From Geminicoccaceae bacterium (lineage in GTDB: Bacteria; Pseudomonadota; Alphaproteobacteria; Geminicoccales; Geminicoccaceae), in assembly GCA_020446285.1 (NCBI GenBank), contig JAGREZ010000039.1, positions 9,029-14,736 of the forward strand: 5,708 nt of DNA. Direction: 5' to 3'. The position numbers and the translations under genes were made by a program. Position 1 is the stretch's first letter. Each line of letters starts with the position of its first letter. Shown piece after piece: positions 5,073 through 5,708 of this stretch. Under the pieces are notes generated by a model, which was not told where the DNA came from, made no database searches, and was given only the letters and a program-made list of their open reading frames with translations.

Positions 5073-5107
5073 GACGCGGGATGAGGGACGTGGTCCCTTC
5101 GCGCGTC
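5073..5107 (+). promoter_or_regulatory. Stem-loop in the probable miaB leader
   Basis: AGGGAC (5084-5089) and GTCCCT (5093-5098) form a 6-bp stem around GTG. GACGCG (5073-5078) and CGCGTC (5102-5107) add a second 6-bp stem across an asymmetric internal loop. The structure holds the ATG (5081) of the possible leader ORF and touches its GGAG, so folding could hide that start. The hairpin loop itself is only 3 nt, so it may open by a pair. There is no T-run. Confidence 0.4.
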
Positions 5108-5158
5108 CGGATTCCGGGCGGTCCGGGCCGGTGCTTCGGCTCATCAGCATCAGCATGA
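5081..5158 (+). CDS. Possible 25-residue leader ORF coupled to miaB
   Basis: ATG 5081 has GGAG at 5070-5073 (7-nt spacing), which is better than anything in front of miaB. The frame runs 25 codons, mostly with G or C at the third position until the last five codons, and ends at TGA 5156-5158. That stop overlaps the miaB ATG as ATGA, the classical arrangement for translational coupling. The peptide ([10 protein letters not shown]..., Gly/Pro/Arg/Ser-rich) matches nothing I recognise, and its GC third positions could simply reflect GC-rich DNA. It is reported because of the start signal and the exact overlap, not because of its sequence. Confidence 0.3.
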   Translation: MRDVVPSRVRIPGGPGRCFGSSASA

Positions 5159-5708
5159 CGACCAGGCGCGTGGCCAGAAAACTCTACATCAAGACCTATG
5201 GATGCCAGATGAACGTCTACGATTCCGATCGTATGGCGCGGCTTCTGGTGCATCACGGCTATGAAACGACCGGATCGCCCGAGGATGCCGATCTGGTGCT
5301 GCTGAATACCTGCCATATCCGGGAAAAGGCGGCCGAGAAGGTCTATTCGGAGCTTGGCCGCCTGCGCCGCATCCGTGACCGGCGCGAGGAAGAGACCGGC
5401 AGGCGTCCGCTGATCGCCGTTGCCGGTTGCGTCGCCCAGGCCGAGGGCGATGCGATGGTGGAGCGTGCGCCGTTTCTGGATCTGGTCGTCGGGCCGCAGT
5501 CCTATCACCGGCTGCCGGAGATGCTCGCGCGTCGCGAGCGCGGCAGGGAGACGGTGGTCGACACGGATTTTCCGGTGGAGAGCAAGTTCGACCGGCTGCC
5601 GGGCGAGGCGGGGCCGGTTGCAGCGGACAGGCCGGTGAGCGCCTTTCTGACGGTGCAGGAAGGTTGTGACAAGTTCTGCACCTTCTGTGTCGTGCCCTAT
5701 ACGCGCGG
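5155..5708 (+). CDS. miaB: tRNA-2-methylthio-N6-dimethylallyladenosine synthase MiaB, 5' part (3' end outside window)
   Basis: The first 184 residues are present. MiaB is a radical-SAM methylthiotransferase that turns i6A37 into ms2i6A37 in tRNAs reading UNN codons. The N-terminal UPF0004 domain shows all three auxiliary-cluster cysteines: C17 in [13 protein letters not shown]53 in [13 protein letters not shown] and C92 in AGCVAQAEG. The radical-SAM motif CxxxCxxC follows at C171, C175 and C178 in [16 protein letters not shown]. The HIREKA form and spacing favour MiaB over MtaB or RimO. ATG 5155 gives the usual short N-terminus but has no clear ribosome-binding site. In-frame GTG codons at 5131 and 5170 are alternatives. 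Two ATCAGC hexamers (5143-5154) lie directly before the ATG. A leader ORF may drive initiation by coupling. Its cluster need links it to nfuA upstream. Confidence 0.97.
   Translation, partial: MTTRRVARKLYIKTYGCQMNVYDSDRMARLLVHHGYETTGSPEDADLVLLNTCHIREKAAEKVYSELGRLRRIRDRREEETGRRPLIAVAGCVAQAEGDAMVERAPFLDLVVGPQSYHRLPEMLARRERGRETVVDTDFPVESKFDRLPGEAGPVAADRPVSAFLTVQEGCDKFCTFCVVPYTR

Larger units (their letters stand above)
4515..5154. other. About 640-nt mucR-miaB intergenic region, no convincing large gene
   Basis: Reading frames here lack family motifs and have mixed third-codon bases, unlike the neighbouring genes. The region holds the mucR 3' hairpins (4531-4594), an odd palindrome GTCAT-C-ATGAC (4605-4615), the GTYAAC array (4619-4657) and two nested inverted repeats (4671-4719, 4731-4775). 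Further along are a CCGGC/GCCGG hairpin (4782-4798), a 12-bp imperfect direct repeat (4807-4818 and 4821-4832, one mismatch) and GCCGGT/ACCGGC (4871-4886). ACCCG/CGGGT (4911-4924), a palindrome (5014-5025), a direct repeat GCGGGATGA (5047-5055, 5076-5084) and a miaB leader stem (5073-5107) complete the list. The segment 4600-4740 is clearly AT-richer than its surroundings. It could hold promoters and a structured RNA, or be the remains of a lost gene. Confidence 0.6.

Noticed and set aside
4866..5156. 96-codon minus-strand frame in the mucR-miaB gap
   Set aside because: It has no recognisable domain, no clear ribosome-binding site was seen, and it overlaps the miaB leader signals.

Overview
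The window is GC-rich DNA with strong G/C bias at third codon positions in the main genes. It reads as chromosomal sequence from an alphaproteobacterium. The main reasons are a Ros/MucR-family regulator, a DUF2333 protein, and a housekeeping neighbourhood nfuA-tsaB-rimI leading towards miaB. The order or genus cannot be fixed from the sequence alone. No rRNA, tRNA, CRISPR array or intact insertion sequence was seen.

Layout, left to right. (1) 1-789: the 3' part of a Gfo/Idh/MocA-type oxidoreductase, followed by three perfect 15-bp tandem repeats that overlap its stop codon. (2) 906-3685: a tight forward block, DUF2333 membrane-anchored protein, nfuA, tsaB and rimI. Gaps are 31 nt and 11 nt, and tsaB and rimI overlap by 4 nt, so this is probably one operon. 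(3) 3717-3977, minus strand: a small TusA/SirA-like sulfurtransferase gene, convergent with rimI and divergent from mucR. (4) 4089-4514: mucR, with a zinc-finger-like domain that lacks the last histidine ligand, followed by GC hairpins. (5) 4515-5154: about 640 nt without a convincing large gene but dense in signals. These include four GTYAAC hexamers at exact 11-bp spacing (CtrA-like half-sites), a long two-part hairpin or dyad, a second nested inverted repeat after an AAGGAG, a 12-bp palindrome, and a stem-loop with a possible 25-codon leader ORF that ends in an ATGA overlap with miaB. (6) 5155-5708: the 5' third of miaB, cut by the window end.

Functionally, several genes meet at Fe-S supply and tRNA anticodon-loop modification. 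NfuA carries Fe-S clusters, and MiaB is a two-cluster Fe-S enzyme that makes ms2i6A37. TsaB belongs to the t6A37 machinery, and TusA-family proteins move persulfide sulfur. RimI, a protein N-acetyltransferase, is a frequent tsaB neighbour. The least explained part is the mucR-miaB intergenic region, where most of the unusual observations lie.
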